In this document: piece by piece, positions 21,860 through 22,831 of the stretch
Layout of the letters: every line of letters begins with the position of its first letter
Position numbering within the stretch: position 1 is the first letter of the stretch
Assembly: GCA_030445875.1 (NCBI GenBank)
Contig: JASUSX010000004.1
Span: forward strand, 1-22,831
Length of the DNA stretch: 22,831 nt
Origin: Clostridia bacterium
GTDB taxonomy: Bacteria; Bacillota; DSM-521; Neomoorellales; Neomoorellaceae
Direction: 5' to 3'
Program-made: the position numbers and the translations under genes
The notes under the pieces: model-generated
Seen by the model: only the letters and a program-made list of their open reading frames with translations
Databases searched by the model: none
Told to the model about the DNA's origin: nothing

Positions 21860-22789
21860 ATGGCGTTTAAGTTCAAGCTGGTGGCCGGTATTATCGGTGT
21901 TTTGCTTTTAAGCCAGGTTTTAGGCGGGTGCCGGGCCCCGGCCCGGCGGCCGGCCGCCCAGGAACCGACCATCTCCCTCTATGTGAATCAAACCGGTGAA
22001 GTGAAAAGGATGCCCATTGAAGAGTACCTGCCCGGAGTGGTGGCTGCGGAGATGGAGCCCACCTGGCCCTTGAACGCCCTGGCAGCCCAGGCCATCCTGG
22101 CGCGGACCTTTACCATGAAAAAGATCCAGGAAGGGGGTGTCAAAGCCCATGGCACCGACGCCTCCACCAGTGTCGAAGAGTTTCAGGCCTACAACCCGGC
22201 CCGGATTAATGATAGTGTCCGCCGGGCGGTGGAGATGACCCGCGGTCAGGTGATTAAATATAAGGGGGACTATATTAACGCCTGGTTCTACGCCTCCGGG
22301 GGTAGCCGCACTGCTTCCTCCGCTGTGGAAGGGATGAATTTCCGGCGGGAACCAGCACCGTATATTCAAAGTGTCCCTGACCCGGGTCAGGCCATTACCA
22401 CCTCAGAAAACAAAAGCTGGACGGCTACCTTCAGCAGCGCCGAGGTTGCAGCGGCCGTGCGGAAGGTGACCGGTCAGGACCCGGGACCAGTTACCTCGGT
22501 TAGTATCGCAGCTAAAGGTCCCTCGGGCCGGGCCACCCAGCTTAAAGTCGGCAACCTGACAGTCGATGCCCCGGCCCTGCGCCTTGCCCTGGGCAACGAC
22601 CGCCTCCGCTCGACCCTTTTGACGGGCATAACTACCAGCGGTGGCCGGGTGACCTTCAAGGGCGAGGGCTACGGCCACGGTGTGGGCCTGAGCCAGTGGG
22701 GGGCCAGGGCCCTGGCCGCCCAGGGGAAGTCGCCCCAGGAGATCATCACATACTTCTTTAAGGATGTAGAGCTGGTCAAGGCCTGGTAG
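21860..22789 (+). CDS. SpoIID/LytB-domain lipoprotein, probable peptidoglycan lytic enzyme
   Basis: SpoIID is a lytic transglycosylase that cuts denuded glycan strands during engulfment. This 309-residue relative has a signal segment with lipobox LGGC and Cys24, then the SpoIID core: MPIEEYLPGVVAAEMEPTWP with the conserved Glu in AAEM, LAAQAILARTF, YINAWFYASGGSRTASS and the C-terminal GYGHGVGLSQWGARALAAQG. The ATG at 21860 is preferred; a GTG at 21851 would add three residues but sits only two bases after GGAAAGG. SpoIID of Bacillus subtilis lies elsewhere, near spoIIQ, and is not a lipoprotein of this kind, so this is more likely a paralogue; B. subtilis has yabP at this place. A sigma-G-like motif upstream would put it in the forespore. 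The fold is sure; the specific role is not. Confidence 0.88.
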   Translation: MAFKFKLVAGIIGVLLLSQVLGGCRAPARRPAAQEPTISLYVNQTGEVKRMPIEEYLPGVVAAEMEPTWPLNALAAQAILARTFTMKKIQEGGVKAHGTDASTSVEEFQAYNPARINDSVRRAVEMTRGQVIKYKGDYINAWFYASGGSRTASSAVEGMNFRREPAPYIQSVPDPGQAITTSENKSWTATFSSAEVAAAVRKVTGQDPGPVTSVSIAAKGPSGRATQLKVGNLTVDAPALRLALGNDRLRSTLLTGITTSGGRVTFKGEGYGHGVGLSQWGARALAAQGKSPQEIITYFFKDVELVKAW

Positions 22790-22818
22790 GCTGGCCGGCT
22801 CTTTTTTATTGCTTTTTC
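22780..22818 (+). terminator. Probable terminator after the SpoIID-like gene
   Basis: GC-rich complementary segments around the stop codon (GGCC at 22780-22783 with GGCC at 22793-22796, and neighbouring GGC/GCC pairs) precede CTCTTTTTTATTGCTTTTT. The exact stem is ambiguous, but the T-rich tract is convincing. Confidence 0.5.
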
Positions 22819-22831
22819 CCACCCTTCCTTC

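Overview
The window looks like a chromosome segment from a spore-forming, thermophilic, anaerobic Firmicute close to Moorella (Clostridia). Four things point that way. The DNA is GC-rich with frequent TTG and GTG starts and strong Shine-Dalgarno sites. A single-chain pyruvate:ferredoxin oxidoreductase (PFOR) opens the window. A tungstate transporter is present, as expected for a user of tungsten enzymes. Sporulation genes (spoVT, a SpoIID-type protein) sit beside sigma-G-like promoter motifs. The genus call is inference from gene content and remembered protein similarity; no database search was run.

Positions 1-2113 hold two genes read leftward: the first 216 codons of PFOR (nifJ), which runs off the left edge, and a lipoprotein of unknown function with its own terminator. 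Divergent promoters at 2172-2200 and 2267-2295 separate these from the rightward tungstate block (2322-5722). That block has a ModE-type DNA-binding protein without a ligand domain, then TupA (lipoprotein binding protein), TupB (permease) and TupC (ATPase with a TOBE-like tail), and ends at a clear intrinsic terminator. An OmpR-type response regulator without a neighbouring kinase and a ComFB-family protein then meet tail to tail at 6512/6513.

From 6979 to the end the gene order follows the well-known Bacillus subtilis ispE to divIC region, with substitutions. ispE is followed by an FCD-type GntR regulator and a MobA-like nucleotidyltransferase, where B. subtilis has purR, yabJ and spoVG. Then come glmU and prs, a PRC-barrel gene on the opposite strand, rplY/ctc and pth. 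A small predicted membrane protein with PrsW-like protease motifs sits where B. subtilis has fin (yabK). It is followed by mfd, an MscS-type channel where spoVB might be expected near spoVT, then spoVT, mazG (yabN type), an HU gene, rqcP (yabO) and a SpoIID-domain lipoprotein.

Functionally the right part combines cell-wall and isoprenoid precursor supply (IspE, GlmU), nucleotide supply (Prs), translation upkeep (L25/CTC, Pth, RqcP), transcription-repair coupling (Mfd), nucleotide-pool cleaning (MazG), chromosome packing (HU) and sporulation (SpoVT, SpoIID-like). No tRNA, rRNA, CRISPR array, insertion sequence or prophage gene was seen, and no gap between genes exceeds about 210 bases. The observations most worth following are the mini PrsW-like protein, the candidate ModE-type operator before tupA, the promoter-terminator pair before mfd, the stem-forming leader before prs and the sigma-G-like promoters.
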